64,000 nucleotides of DNA, taken from the NCBI GenBank assembly GCA_951799405.1, contig OX637363.1:4030001-4094000 (forward strand). The letters run 5' to 3'. This document shows positions 31,905 through 42,699 of the stretch, piece by piece. A model generated the notes under the pieces. That model did not search any database and was not told the DNA's origin. It was given only the letters and a program-made list of their open reading frames with translations. A program made the position numbers and the translations under genes. Source of the stretch: Agapetus fuscipes. Lineage: Eukaryota; Arthropoda; Insecta; Trichoptera; Glossosomatidae. Numbering within the stretch: position 1 is the stretch's first letter; each line of letters begins with the position of its first letter.

Positions 31905-31966
31905 AACATTCCCCAAATGTTAAGGGGTTGGGCTGCGTAGCAGCCAGGGGCAACGCCCCTAGTATT
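31905..31966 (+). mobile_element. Helitron-like 3' terminus
   Basis: TTAAGGGGTTGGGCTGCGTA precedes a hairpin GGGGCAACGCCCC and then CTAG-T. It is the plus-strand counterpart of the terminus at 6945-7000. Confidence 0.55.
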
Positions 31967-31984
31967 ATTGTATTGTTTGTAACC

Positions 31985-32120
31985 TAACATAATAAAAATA
32001 TATATATATTGTATAAACTACTAATTGTAAAAATTTAATCTAACCTAACCTAACCTAACCTAACATAATTAAAAATATATATATATTGTATAAACTACTA
32101 ATTGTAAAAATTTAATTTAA
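31985..32120 (+). repeat. Tandem duplication flanking a (CCTAA)n tract
   Basis: The segment ATTGTATAAACTACTAATTG with its AT-rich flanks occurs twice (about 31988-32040 and 32063-32118). Between the copies is TAACC repeated four times, the reverse of the common insect telomere unit TTAGG. Confidence 0.8.
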
Positions 32121-32311
32121 ATTTTCAAAAGTGGTGAATTGAAAACTAAGTTTTGTCCTTTTAAAACATTAGTCTTATAATTTTTTAAAAATATAAGTAA
32201 GTACTTTTTATTGTTTTTTTTTTTTTAACTCATGAATGTACCTTTATTATGGATATTGTGTAATACTAACAATGAATTTAAGAAACATTTTAAATAAAAT
32301 ATGAGAAACTG

Positions 32312-33600
32312 GACTTGAGCTGATAATATCTGACCTTACTATGGAAATTGAACAAGGAAAACATGCCATTCTCACTTTGCTCGATATGAGTGCGGCGTTC
32401 GACACGGTTGACCACGATATCCTGACAAAGTGATTGGAAAGATCATACGGAATCACTGGGAACGCTCTACTGTGGTTCTCCGACTATCTCAAAAATCGGA
32501 GCCAAGCTGTTCAACTTCAAAGTGATATGTCAGGTTTTGTTCAGCTTACTACTGGTGTACCACAGGGATCAGTGTTGGGACCCTTACTTTTCATCCTCTA
32601 TACAAAAGAGTTGGAGCAAATAGTTGAGAGCAGGAACCTGGAAATACATTGTTATGCTGATGACTGTCAGATCTACACCAGCTACAAACCTGATCAGGCT
32701 GATGAAACCGAAGCAAGACTGGCGAATTGCATCGATGAAATTTCCAGTTGGATGTCTAGAAATCGACTCATTTTAAATCCTAATAAAACAGAAGTTCTCA
32801 GAATGGCTACTGCGAGAAGAATAAACTCAGTCAGTCACACACCCATTAGTATCTGCGGAAGCGACATTCATCCTTCAATGAGTGTGAGGCTACTTGGAGT
32901 CGAGATAGACCGCTGTTTGAGTTTCGAAAATCACGTCAGTAAAACCGTGAGAGCAGGATTTTTTGGATTGCGGCAGTTGTACTCCATCAAGAAATGTCTT
33001 CCCATTGAGGCAATTAAATCCCTAGTGAATGCTTTCGTTATCAGCAGACTTGACTACTGCAATTCGATTTTTGCCTCTCAGCCGATGAAGCAACTCAAGA
33101 GGCTGCAGTCTGTGCAGAACTCGGCAGCACGGCTGATTTTCGAAAAGTCTAAATTCTGCCATATAACACCCCTTCTGCAGGAATTGCACTGGCTCAGGAT
33201 CATTGAGAGAATTCAATACAAGCTCTGCACGCTCACCTACAAGACATTACATGGAATGGCGCCGCTTTACCTTGTGGACATGATTGGAAGGAAGGAGATT
33301 TCAACTCGCGGACGCACACTTAGGTCCCGAGACGCTAACGCGAGTCTGCTCCAGGTCCCTGGCAGATCCACAAGGACGTTGTTCGGTGACCGAGCTTTTT
33401 GTGTCGCAGCTCCGATGGCTTGGAATGCCCTCCCAGTGACCCTCAGAGAACAACACGTTGAGGAGCGGTTTAGAAAGCAATTAAAAACATTTCTGTTTGG
33501 ACACTCCTACGAAGCGCCTTTGAAGTGACATCAGTTACGAAATGGCGCTATAAAAAAGTGTAGAACTATTATTAAAAGGCTTTCAAGCCCTTAAATATTA
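32312..33600 (+). pseudogene. CR1/L2-like non-LTR RT, 5' truncated, one stop
   Basis: The translation begins ISDLTMEIEQGKHAILTLLD, MSAAFDTVDHDILTK, then a TGA at 32431-32433, and is then open for 364 codons to 33528. Motifs: LLWFSDYLKNRSQ, TTGVPQGSVLGPLLFILYT, CYADDCQIYTS (YADD active site), MSRNRLILNPNKTEVL, VRLLGVEID, RLQSVQNSAARLIFEKSK and RGRTLRSRDAN. The 3' UTR has ATGGCGCTATAAAAAAGTG and an (AAATAA)n tail. Endonuclease and the RT start are missing. It belongs with the fragments at 10845-14512 and 23580-24020 at clade level. Confidence 0.88.
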
Positions 33601-33945
33601 ATAAATAAAAAATAAAAAATAAAACAAAAATAAAAAATAAAAATAAATAACTCTGGACGAAATGAGAGAAGTATATAAGGACAGTGTTATGGCATCAATT
33701 CTCTTGTCCAGGTTAAGGTGTAATTCTACTTCAGTGGGAAAATCGGTGACACAACTTTTGAGTTTTGGATTAAAATACTGATTGTTAACTTTCTTTATAC
33801 ATGTATATATTTTTCCAAATATTTTTAGCTTAGTACAAAAGATACATGAACCGCAAGCAGTTCAAACTCAGCAATAGTAATAATTATACGGAGGGTGTGG
33901 CAGGGATATATATATGTTCAAAAATAAAGGGTGGAAGGGGTGATA
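33601..33945. other. A-rich tail, RTE scrap, otherwise no feature
   Basis: Bases 33648-33690 (CTCTGGACGAAATGAGAGAA, TATATAAGGACAG) are a scrap of an RTE-like coding end. The rest is unassigned. Confidence 0.5.
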
Positions 33946-34026
33946 ATATTATTGTAAGGGCCTATTAGGCCCTTACAATAATATTATCCTTAGGCCCGGC
34001 CTAAGGATAATATTATTGTAAGGGCT
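33945..34026. repeat. Compound palindrome
   Basis: ATAATATTATTGTAAGGGCC and its complement occur three times in alternating orientation around two centres (GGCCTATTAGGCC and CCTTAGGCCCGGCCTAAGG). The stretch can fold as adjacent hairpins. Confidence 0.85.
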
Positions 34027-34256
34027 GCGGGTGGTCAACTTATCTCTTTGCACTTGGTTGTGACCTACCCCTACGCAGGTTTTGAATGAATAAAAATAAT
34101 GCAATTCAATACAGAAAAATATACAATACAATTTTAGGTACATTTTAGAAGGTACATGTTAAAAGTAACATACAAGTAAAAAGGTTTCTTTGAAATTAAA
34201 GAAACAATGGTATAGTATTGTTATAAACATTTTAAATAGAGTATGCTAGGAATGTT

Positions 34257-34895
34257 AGAGACATGTTAAAAATGACACAAATAAAATATTGTCCTTTGAA
34301 ATAAGGAAACAAAACTAAGGGTATTGTAACAACAGGAAGAAATGGCAGCTAATCTGTAATGTAGATTTGTAATATTGGCGGCTTATTTATTTATACATTC
34401 ATAATTTTATGTATGTAAGACTTTTCTTGTATAGATTTATTTTTAAGGTTTTGTTGTTTTTTTATAGGTACGTACATTAATGTTATGTGTATTATGTTAT
34501 ATGTTATGTGTTTGTACATTAATGTTATTTATTATCTGTATTCCTGGACTTAAAGGTTAACTGCTAGGGTTTAATTAAATTGGATTTTTTTTCTGTTTTA
34601 GTTTTGATGTCCATACGTGTTGTAATTTGTCGCTTATGATCCTTGACTTATAAGTTGGTATGCGGCTGACCACCCATGCTGTAAAAATGGTTCAATTTGC
34701 CAATGTCACCCCTGTTTCTAGGGAGGACGGCAAGAGTTGCAGGGTGTATGTCCATTTGAGACTTGGGTTTTTATGTTGTAGGTTCACATGTGGCATGTGC
34801 GAGCGCGAACTTGTACATGTCTGCTTGTGATAATGCATAGATATAATGTGAATCCCCAATGTTACATATCTTTGCAACTTAGATATAGATTTAGA
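34257..34895 (+). mobile_element. RTE-like 3' end followed by its Rep-A 3' UTR
   Basis: The coding tail (AGGAAGAAATGGCAGCTAAT, cf. DRKKWRLICN) is followed by AT-rich UTR and then a full Rep-A unit (34625-34895) ending CTTTGCAACTTAGATATAGA. The order agrees with 45290-45845 and 49992-50697. Confidence 0.8.
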
Positions 34896-35900
34896 TTTAG
34901 ATGTAAGGACAGGAAGAAATGGCGGCCTATCTGTAATTTAGATTTGTAATGTTGGCGGCTTATTTATGTATACATTCATAATTTTATGTTTTAATTTTTG
35001 TATTGAAATTTCTCTATTCCGGTAAGGACTTCGGTTAAATATTTCTCAGAAGTGGGTTATAATATGAATTTAATATGAAATTTGAACACGAAAGAGGATG
35101 TACATCAGCCGATTTACATATATGCAAATATATGCAACCAAAATTTTGATTTTTTGGAAGAAATCACACTTAATTTAGATATTTATCTGATTAAAGTTGG
35201 GTGCAACAGGCCCTAAATCAGCAAAAATATTTTTAACCCCACAATCACTGACAAGAACATTTTATGAGAAGGATTGAAATAATTACATTTGTTATATGAC
35301 GGTTACTTTTTTCTTGGGGAGGGTTGAAATAAAGGAATGTATTAGGAATGTTGACTTATCAAATTGAGGTCATACCTACTAATAGTAACATGTACCTACA
35401 TGTTTGAACAACACTTCTGTTTCTTGTATTGGATGCTTATGTCAGACAAAATATATCATCTTCACTTAAAATATATGATTACTTACCTACACTTAACTGT
35501 GTTACTCTGAAAACTTGTGTAAATATTAAACTGACATTGATCAATGATATCCTTTGCATTCAGACATACTGTTATGTAAATATCAGACTCATAAGTATGT
35601 GTGGTGTAACGAGATGAGTTTGTTTGTTTGGTAGAATGGAACATTGTATTTAAATTTGAATGGAAAAAGGAAAACAAAAGAATGCAGAAGGAGGGAAGAA
35701 GCTTGCCTGGCGTGAGAGCCACAAGCATGTGTAATTAAGAATAATTAATATTATTGTGCTGTGGTTTATTGTGTATACATTGTGAAAGGAATAAAAGTAA
35801 ACATATTAAAGTGGCTGTTACATTATTAATTGTGTCAATCAGCAGGACAGAGGAAAAACCCTCACAGTGGGTAGGAATAATTAAAATAAGTACTCCAAGC
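34896..35900. other. RTE scrap, then no recognised feature
   Basis: Bases 34905-34970 repeat the RTE coding end (GGACAGGAAGAAATGGCGGC). From there to 35900 I see no coding or structural signal I can support. Short openings on both strands at 35429-35728 overlap each other. Confidence 0.45.
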
Positions 35901-35908
35901 GTCTAGAA

Positions 35909-36350
35909 CAGGGGTTCCCAAAGTGGGTGCCGCGGCACCCTGGGGTGCCACGGAGAGAGATCAGGGGTGCCGCGAGGCGTCCCTGATGTCTCTACTAAAA
36001 TCAAAACTTTACATGAATTTATGGAATGGAATATAATGCCGCAAATACGAAGACAGCTACTTGGATTTCGGCTTCACTTCGATAGAAGTCAACGATGAAG
36101 AGAGACCGCAGTGTGTGCTCTGTTCAAAAGTTCTGTCATCCGAGAGCATGAACCCAAGTAAGTTGAAGCGGCACCTTGAAAAAACACATCCCAACATGGT
36201 CGACAAACCGCGTGAATTTTTCAGCAGTCTTCTTCAGTCGTACAAATATGAAATATACCTACCACAGATAGATATTAGATGACTAGGGTGCCGTGAGAAA
36301 ACTCAAAATTTTAAAGGGTGCCATGACTTGGAAAAGTTTGGGAACCTCTG
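35909..36350 (+). mobile_element. Non-autonomous hAT element with 8-bp duplication
   Basis: Ends: CAGGGGTTCCCAAAGTGGG on the left and the complement of CAGAGGTTCCCAAACTTTTC on the right. Flanks are GTCTAGAA at 35901-35908 and 36351-36358, a perfect 8-bp target duplication. It retains a short BED-finger coding piece. Confidence 0.92.
36040..36282 (+). pseudogene. BED zinc-finger fragment of a hAT transposase
   Basis: The frame contains KYEDSYLDFGFTS, then QCVLCSKVLSSESMNPSKLK and RHLEKTHPNM: Cys-x2-Cys ... His-x4-His, a BED finger that binds DNA at the N-terminus of ZBED/hAT transposases. No ATG fits well (the opening begins with TTG) and the catalytic domain is absent. It stops at 36282 after LPQIDIR. 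Confidence 0.8.
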
Positions 36351-36436
36351 GTCTAGAAATAATAATTACTATGTACCTACGCAAATCTTTCCTTAATTCT
36401 TGAGCTCTCTGGCAAAATTGATTTCTAGAGAATGCT

Positions 36437-36632
36437 ATTATCTATAATATAAGTTGCAAGGATATATTAATTCAAAGCTCTCAGATGTATGCCCACAAAC
36501 AAACACGTGTAGTTCGCGCTTACAAATGCTGATTGTGTACTTACAAATAAAATCCAATTCTCAAATGGACATAAGCCCTGCAACTCTTGCCGACATTCCC
36601 TGAAACAGGGGTGACATTGGCAAATATTATAA
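36437..36632 (-). repeat. Rep-A copy, 5' truncated on the minus strand
   Basis: From the tail (ATAAGTTGCAAGGATATATT) to GGGGTGACATTGGCAAATAT. The TTCACTTTGCC block onwards is lost. Confidence 0.8.
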
Positions 36633-36939
36633 AGGGTATATAAGACGCTTATTGCTTGCCAGTGGGTGAGTTGACATATATCTCTCTGCTGGTGAACAAC
36701 CAAACACATAATAAGGAAAGGCCAACTGTGAAATAAAAACAAAGCATTATTGTGAATATTGTAACATAAATTATAAATTGTAAAATAAATCTTAAGTGTG
36801 AAATAAATAACTAAAAGAAGACCAGTACCTATTGTTAATTGAAAGCCCCAAGAACACAACAATACCTATATACTTACCTCAGAACTTACAAATATCCATC
36901 ATATCATTATTGAGAAAATTACCTGATGATGCCTCTTGT

Positions 36940-37065
36940 CCAGTCGATAGCTCAAGTTGGCAGGATGCTTGTGTTCTATGCCAGAGGGCTGCGGTTTCAC
37001 CCCCCCCCTCCATGTGTGTCAAAAATGATTCCTTTTTTGGTGTTTATTTTAAACCCAAAGTAATA
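36940..37065 (+). repeat. SINE-1 tRNA-like head fragment
   Basis: TCGATAGCTCAAGTTGGCAG, then GGCTGCGGTTTCACC and TTTGGTGTTTATTTT, corresponding to the head and linker of SINE-1 on the plus strand. Confidence 0.6.
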
Positions 37066-37079
37066 TTAACGGCACCCTG

Positions 37080-37230
37080 AAGCGCTATTCTGCTAAATTC
37101 CTTACAACCTTAAGGCGACGAGCTGGCGATTCGTGTCCAATAATAAGATGTATTATGATTTTTTATCTATGGAGTTCTTTTATGGACTTGTATGGATATC
37201 CAAAGGAATTAAGCAGAATAGCTCTTCTGG
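37080..37230. mobile_element. Small MITE with ~23-bp inverted ends
   Basis: Left GAAGCGCTATTCTGCTAAAT and right (complement) GAAGAGCTATTCTGCTTAAT, each continuing TCCTT, bracket about 100 bp of non-coding DNA. Confidence 0.65.
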
Positions 37231-37433
37231 ATTCAGAGAAAATAAATAGATGGGGTATGTGAGTGGTATTCCATAGGAACGCATATGCCATGGAACAAAA
37301 AAAATACACAAAAAAGAATTAATATAACAGTGATTTTTGTGTGGACAGTTCCTGTTGACGGTTGCCTGGGAACTGATTGTAACAAATATAACTCACTGAA
37401 GTCCTTTTTGCGAAGCGATTTTGCATGCCAAAT

Positions 37434-37668
37434 GAGGCTATCAGGGCAATAGTGGTGTAATCCACAATTGAGGTTTAGTGGCGTTCTGGCATAACTTTCA
37501 TTCCTTATTACAGTATCTACCAAATTAAAAGTGAAAAGCTCTTTTTCAATAGCTATACTATCTTACACCACTTCTGATTTGGTAGCTACTATAATAAGGA
37601 ATGAAAATTACGCCAAAACACCACTAAGCCTCAATTGTGGATTACACCACTATTGCCCTGATAACCTC
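37434..37668. repeat. Inverted repeat, arms ~93 bp
   Basis: Arm 37434-37526 (GAGGCTATCAGGGCAATAGT...) and arm 37575-37668 are reverse complements with a few mismatches, separated by about 48 bp. Confidence 0.85.
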
Positions 37669-37727
37669 AAATGGCTATGATGAAAAATAGAACTTTTTAT
37701 TTTGGATTGATTGATGAAAGGCAAGGT

Positions 37728-37829
37728 CATGGGCGTAACCAGGAAGGGCCAGAGGGGGCAGGGGCAGCTGTCGGTACATTTTGGTAATGATCTTGCCCCC
37801 CCCTAGATTTGATCCTGGGTTCGCCCATT
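37728..37829. mobile_element. hAT-type MITE, 102 bp, with 8-bp duplication
   Basis: Ends CATGGGCGTAACCAGG and (complement) AATGGGCGAACCCAGG. Flanked by GGCAAGGT at 37720-37727 and 37830-37837. A second copy is at 46260-46379. Confidence 0.85.
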
Positions 37830-37925
37830 GGCAAGGTAAGTATATACCAGGGGTGCCCATACTTTTTCTTGGGGATATCGACTTAGCAAAAATTCATGAA
37901 TAGGAGATCGACCTAGCAAAAAAAC

Positions 37926-38421
37926 AAAAACGCAACTAAGCTACACATATAGTGTAACTTTTTGCCTGCGTGATCCCCGAAGGAGTGGCATGCGGCATTT
38001 AGGGACCTATTTATTTTTATAGGTAAGGGGGCCGGCCTCACACCAACCACTTTCAGTTGAAGTGGGGGTTTCCCAGCTCCTGGGGGGGGCTGATTCTCTT
38101 GTGAAGACTAAGTAAACCTTGAGATCGAACCCTTGCTCTCCGCATGGAATGCAAGCATTCTACCAATTGAGCCAGCCATCGCCCTTTTTACGAGCTTGAT
38201 CTTCGTCGCTACAAAATGCCAATTCTCAAGCAAGACCCAGTTGCTTTTAAGGCTGGATGGGACCTATGGTGACAGGTTATTGGTAAAGGTTTATGAATTT
38301 TTCAACCCAGCGAAGAGCAAACTTGAAAATATCATGGTATATTTTTTGTGCTCCGCCGGGAATCAAACCCACGACCTTCCCATTCAGAGTCCGAAGTGTT
38401 ACCACTGAACAACGGACCGGT
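37926..38421 (-). repeat. Dimeric tRNA-derived SINE, near full length
   Basis: Read minus: first tRNA-like head (GTTCAGTGGTAACACTTCGG, GGGTTTGATTCCCGGC), linker with GACGAAGATCAAGCTCG, second tRNA-like head (CAATTGGTAGAATGCTTGC, AGGGTTCGATCTC), body, and TTAGTTGCGTTTTTG end. Confidence 0.9.
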
Positions 38422-38541
38422 TGAGCAAAATTGTATAAATAGAAGATTGTCATTTTAACTGTTTAGCCGACGAAATATAACTCACAATTCATAACTTATT
38501 AATAATTAATAAGAAAAAAAATCTTCTTCTTCTTCTTAATC

Positions 38542-39720
38542 CTATTCCTCATTACTGAGGGTTGTGACCCTTGTGGAAGCAACCAATCTTCTCCAGCTCT
38601 CCCTCGACTGCGCTGCCCGCAACGCTCCAACTACCGAGGTGCCTGCTGCTGTCTTCACTTGATCGGTCCATCGTGTGGGAGATCTACCTCTTCCTCTCTT
38701 CCCCTCCAAATTACCAATCACAACCAGTCGTTCCAGGCTATCCTCATTGCCACGGACAACGTGTCCGAAGAACTGAAGAATACGGCGTGTACACATGTTG
38801 GCCAGAGTCAAGCCATCCAAACGCAGCTCCCGACGAATGGACTTATTGGTGCGTCTAGCCGTCCATGGGATTCGAAGCATGCGCCTCCAGCAACACATTT
38901 CAAAAGCGTCAATTTTTCTTCTTTCTGCTGCTTTTATGGTCCATGTTTCAGCAGCATAGAGAAAAATAGAGTGGACCAGACTCCTGACAAGCTTAATCTT
39001 GGTGCTGTTACTCACACCCCGGTCTTTCCATATTTTGTCCAGCTTAGACATGGCACTTTTGGCAATGGCGATACGGCGTCTAATTTCTCCTTCGCAAGAT
39101 CCTTCGTTACTAATTTGAGATCCAAGGAACTGGAACTCGTTTATGATCTCCAAACCTTGAAATGAGTTTCCCATATCACCAAACTTTTTTGATCGATCTA
39201 TGATCATGATCTTGGTTTTACTCTGGTTGATCACGAGTCCCAGTGCCTTGCTCTCGGTCTCTACTCGTTTAAGGAGATCTGCCATCTCTCTCGGGTTTTT
39301 GGCCAAAAGTGTTGTGTCATCCGCATATCTTAAATTGGACAGCTTTACGCCATCAATAGACACTCCTCCATCCCATTGGTACAGAGCCCTGCGCATTATG
39401 TATTCCCCATAGATATTAAACAGGTCAGGGGAGAGGATGCATCCCTGTCTTACACCTTTTTCTGTGGGAAAACTTGTTGTGTTCATGCCATTAATCCTTA
39501 TGATTGCCTTACTAGGAGTGTAAAATCCGTGGATGAGTTTTATCAAATGGGATGGAACCCCCATTTCCTTGAGAACTTTCCACAAATATTCCCACTTCAC
39601 GCAATCAAAAGCCTTCTTGTAATCAATAAAACATAAAACAACTGGCGTCAGGAACTCTCTGCTCTTTTCAATAATCTGACGGATGTTGAGAATCTGTTCT
39701 CTTGTACCTCTTCCTTTCAC
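38542..39720 (-). pseudogene. RTE-type RT core and C-terminus (segment 3)
   Basis: Contains GRGTREQILNIRQIIEKSRE, CFIDYKKAFDCVKWEYLWKV, EKGVRQGCILSPDLFN, and NLRYADDTTLLAKN with the YADD active site. The C-terminal half has YAAETWTIKAAERRKIDAFE, CCWRRMLRIPWTARRTN, LQFFGHVVRGNEDSLE and GKRGRGRSPTRWTDQVK. It is open for 392 codons. The preceding stop near 39747 separates it from segment 2 in the same reading frame, so the ORF is broken by a single nonsense codon. Confidence 0.9.
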
Positions 39721-39747
39721 AAAACCAGCCTGTTCCTTAGGAATTTG

Positions 39748-40332
39748 CTATCCAATATAGCTGTGCAAACGCGCTTTTAGCACATATAACAATATCTTGC
39801 TGGTGTGAGAGATAAGTGCTATCGTTCTGTAATTTGCACATTTTTTGGATGATCCTTTTTTGTGAAGAGGAATAAATACAGACTCTGTCCATTCTTGAGG
39901 CCATATTCCCGTTTTCCATACAAGGTTGCAGAGATCTAAAATTGTTTTTATGCCCTTATCCCCTAGTTCTTTTAAAAGTTTGGCTTGTAAGTAGTCATTG
40001 CCGGGGGATTTGTTGCATTTTAGTATTTTCAGTGCATCTCGAACCTCTTCTTCCAGAATGTCGGGTTCCATGGTTTGACCATCAAAAGTAGGACTTGCAG
40101 CTATTGAGGGGTCGGTATATAGCTCAGAACAGTAATCTCGCCATCTCTCTAAGACGCTATCAATGTCCGTCAAAGTGCTTCCATTGTGGTTCTCTATTGC
40201 CCATGTTTGAGGTTTGAAATCGTGGGTTAAGAGTTTGACCTTTTGAAAGAGATCCTTTGTTGTGACACTATTTGTTTTTGCTTCTATGTCAGCACAGATA
40301 TTAGAGATTTGTTTATTTTTGTCCGTCTGCAA
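39748..40332 (-). pseudogene. RTE-type linker and RT start (segment 2)
   Basis: Contains LERWRDYCSELYTDP, EVRDALKILKCNKSPGNDYL, QEWTESVFIPLHKKGSSKKC and NYRTIALISHTSKILLYVL, the first RT blocks. It overlaps segment 1 in a different frame between 40284 and 40332, marking the frameshift. Confidence 0.88.
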
Positions 40333-41456
40333 AGTTTTTGTACCTCTTTATTAAGTCTAGAGTATTCCTGTTTTGTTTCTGCGGATGAGTTCCCTGTTAT
40401 TCTCATAGCTTTCCGCTTTGATATCATGTCCCATGTGGGTTCCGATATCCAAGACTTCCTCTTTTCATTTCTGGGTTTATGATGTTTCTTGGCAGTTTGG
40501 ACAATTTTGTCTTTGAAGCTGTTCCAGCACTGGTCAACATTATTGAGAGAGTTTATTTGGAAATCAGCATCTTGATTCCTAATATCCACTCCAAAGCATT
40601 TTATTTCTTGCTCATTAAGTTTTAAAGTTTTAAACACATTCCTTTTGATGATTTTAAATTTGACTCTAATCTGTGCAATTAACAAATTATGATCAGAGCC
40701 GCAGTCAGCACCAGGATACGTTTTAACACTGCTAATTGAAGATCTCCAGCGGTTTTTTATCATGATATAGTCAATCTGGTTGCAACATCTATCACCTGGT
40801 GATATCCATGTGTACAGGCGTCTGATGTGCTGTTTAAACCAGGTATTCATGATTGTCATTTTTTCCTCTATGGAGAATTGGATCAGTCGTTCACCTCTGT
40901 CATTTTGTATGCCAACACCGTAATGACCGACTGTGTTTTCAAGGTAACTGTTAGATCCAACTTTTGCATTAAGATCTCCGATAACCAGCGTTATTTCTTT
41001 GTTTGGTATTTGAGCAAGTGTTTGCTTGAGAGTGGTATAAAAATCATCAATGGTTTCATCTGGGGCATCGGCAGTTGGTGCATATACTTGTATAATATTA
41101 AATTTGCAAGGTTGGGTGTTCAGTTTGATGTGGATCATTCTGTCATTAATGGGATTGTATCCAATGACAGACTTATTTAACTGAGCAGGAGCTGTTAAAA
41201 TAACTGCTACCTCGCTAAATGTTGCACCTGCATTGCCTGAGAAGTAGATGGTATTGCCATTGGCTGTTGTGAAGTGTCCATTTTCTGTCCAGTGTGTTTC
41301 TGAGACTCCGAGTATGTTTAAACTGTGGTTGGCCATTTCATTCTCAAGAATATCTGTCTTTCCTGGCAGGCGAAAAAAATAATCTAAAAATGACAAATCT
41401 TCTTTACGAAAAGAAATCAAAATAATACTGACACAAAAATAAAATTTCTTTTGCAA
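40284..41456 (-). pseudogene. RTE-type APE endonuclease domain (segment 1)
   Basis: Contains NILGVSETHWTENG (catalytic Glu), FNIIQVYAPTADAPDE, TLVIGDLNAKVGSN (GDxNA), NQIDYIMIKNRWRSSI and CGSDHNLLIAQIRVK (SDH). These are the standard apurinic-endonuclease motifs in order. The opening begins with TTG and the first 25 or so residues look non-native, so the true start is not fixed. Confidence 0.9.
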
Positions 41457-41639
41457 AAAACTACACTTTTAAGGTCGATCACTGAAACTTTTAGCTATCC
41501 TCGGCGATCGACTTTAAAACCTCCCGCGTTCGACCGGTCGATCGCGATCGACCGTTTGGGCACCTCTGGTATACAGGTACTCAGATTTCACAAGAAATGA
41601 GGTCATATAGGTGAACACTGGAAGCACAGATGACTTGTA

Positions 41640-41700
41640 GACCCTGTAACTCTGTCACCATTCCGCTAGGGGTGGCCAGAGCCTCTGCAGAGCTGCCTCC
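41640..41700 (-). repeat. RTE-like 3' terminus only
   Basis: CTGTAACTCTGTCACCATTC and CTAGGGGTGGCCAGAGCCTC correspond to the last coding bases and tail of the element at 24078. Confidence 0.8.
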
Positions 41701-41908
41701 AAAGGCATTCTTTCATATTGATGATATGTGATCTTGATTCCCGAAAGCCACCCACTTCTGGTTATTTTCGTAGATTGATTTTCTTACCCAAGTTTAAGAT
41801 GACAATTAAACTTGGGAAACTTGGAAAATACTCTATAGGACAAAACAGCTTTTTTGTATTTCTGTGCAGCTGGCAGTGGATATATTATATTTGTACAGAT
41901 TAACATTT

Positions 41909-42152
41909 CCTTGACTTATAGGTTGGTATGCGGCTGACCACCCATGCTGTAAAAATGGTTCACTTTGCCAATGTTACCTGTTACAGGGAAGGACCGCAAG
42001 AGTTGCAGGGTGTATGTCCATTTTAGATTTGGTTTTTATGTTGTAGGTTCACATGAGGCATGTGCAAGCGCGAACTTGTACGTGTCTGGTTGTGAGAATG
42101 CATGTAATGTGAATCTCCAATGTAACATATATTTGCAACTTAGATTAGATTA
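41909..42152 (+). repeat. Rep-A copy, full length
   Basis: From CCTTGACTTATAGGTTGGTA to ATTTGCAACTTAGATTAGAT. Confidence 0.9.
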
Positions 42153-42195
42153 CAACATTTAAGATTTGTCGAGTTTGCTTAATCAGATCAAATAA

Positions 42196-42440
42196 AACGC
42201 TCGCTGAATAATAAAGAGAAATAACTCAAAAATTGGGAAAATCGAGATTTTGTAATAAAACGCAAGAACAATGCGAGAAGAATAGGTAGAATGCGACAGC
42301 CGTTCAATTTGGACGAATATGACCGAGATACAACATCGGCCGCCTTTTTCAACCCATACAAGTTGTACTGGTTGTCTGAACTTCAAACGTGATTTCCCAA
42401 CATTTTTGTTTTTTGAGTTATTGCTCTTTATTATTAAACG
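42196..42440. mobile_element. Small DNA element with inverted ends
   Basis: Left AATAATAAAGAGAAATAACT and right (complement) AATAATAAAGAGCAATAACT, each followed by CAAAAA and TTGGGAAA with spacing differences. No coding content. Confidence 0.65.
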
Positions 42441-42699
42441 TGCGAAAAGCTTCCACCGTTGACAAATATTGGGAACTGTTTAAACTGTACCTCAATAATT
42501 CTCCGTACAAACAGACGTCAAGTTATGGAACAATCTGTGTGTGAACAGTTGCTGAATTTGACAGCAAAAAAATAACCTGATTGATTGTTTTAGTGGCTGC
42601 ACGTGTCAACTTTGAGAGAATTATTGTTGCCAACTGTTTTTGCGCGCCAACTTAAGGTGACTTCAGCAAGCGGGCCGTCATTCATTATGTATTTAACTC

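Larger units (their letters stand above)
38521..41456 (-). mobile_element. RTE-type retrotransposon (APE endonuclease + RT), nearly complete
   Basis: Reading minus, endonuclease (41456-40284), linker and RT start (40332-39748), and RT/C-terminal part (39720-38542) form one gene broken by one frameshift (within 40284-40332) and one stop (just before QIPKEQAGF, near 39747). The 3' end has a (GAAGAA)n tail at 38521-38536. This type is often listed in insects under the misleading name craniofacial development protein 2-like. Confidence 0.92.
37848..41568. mobile_element. hAT-like shell containing a nested SINE and RTE element
   Basis: Left end CAGGGGTGCCCATACTTTTT and right end (complement) CAGAGGTGCCCAAACGGTCG have hAT-type form and share GATCGAC-rich subterminal sequence. 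The flanking octamers, GTATATAC and GTATACAG, match imperfectly. A dimeric SINE (37926-38421) and an RTE-like element (about 38521-41460) fill the interior. No hAT transposase is left. Confidence 0.7.

Noticed and set aside
36640..36830. TATA-containing, AATAAA-containing block resembling an LTR
   Set aside because: No second copy, TG..CA borders or target duplication could be recognised.
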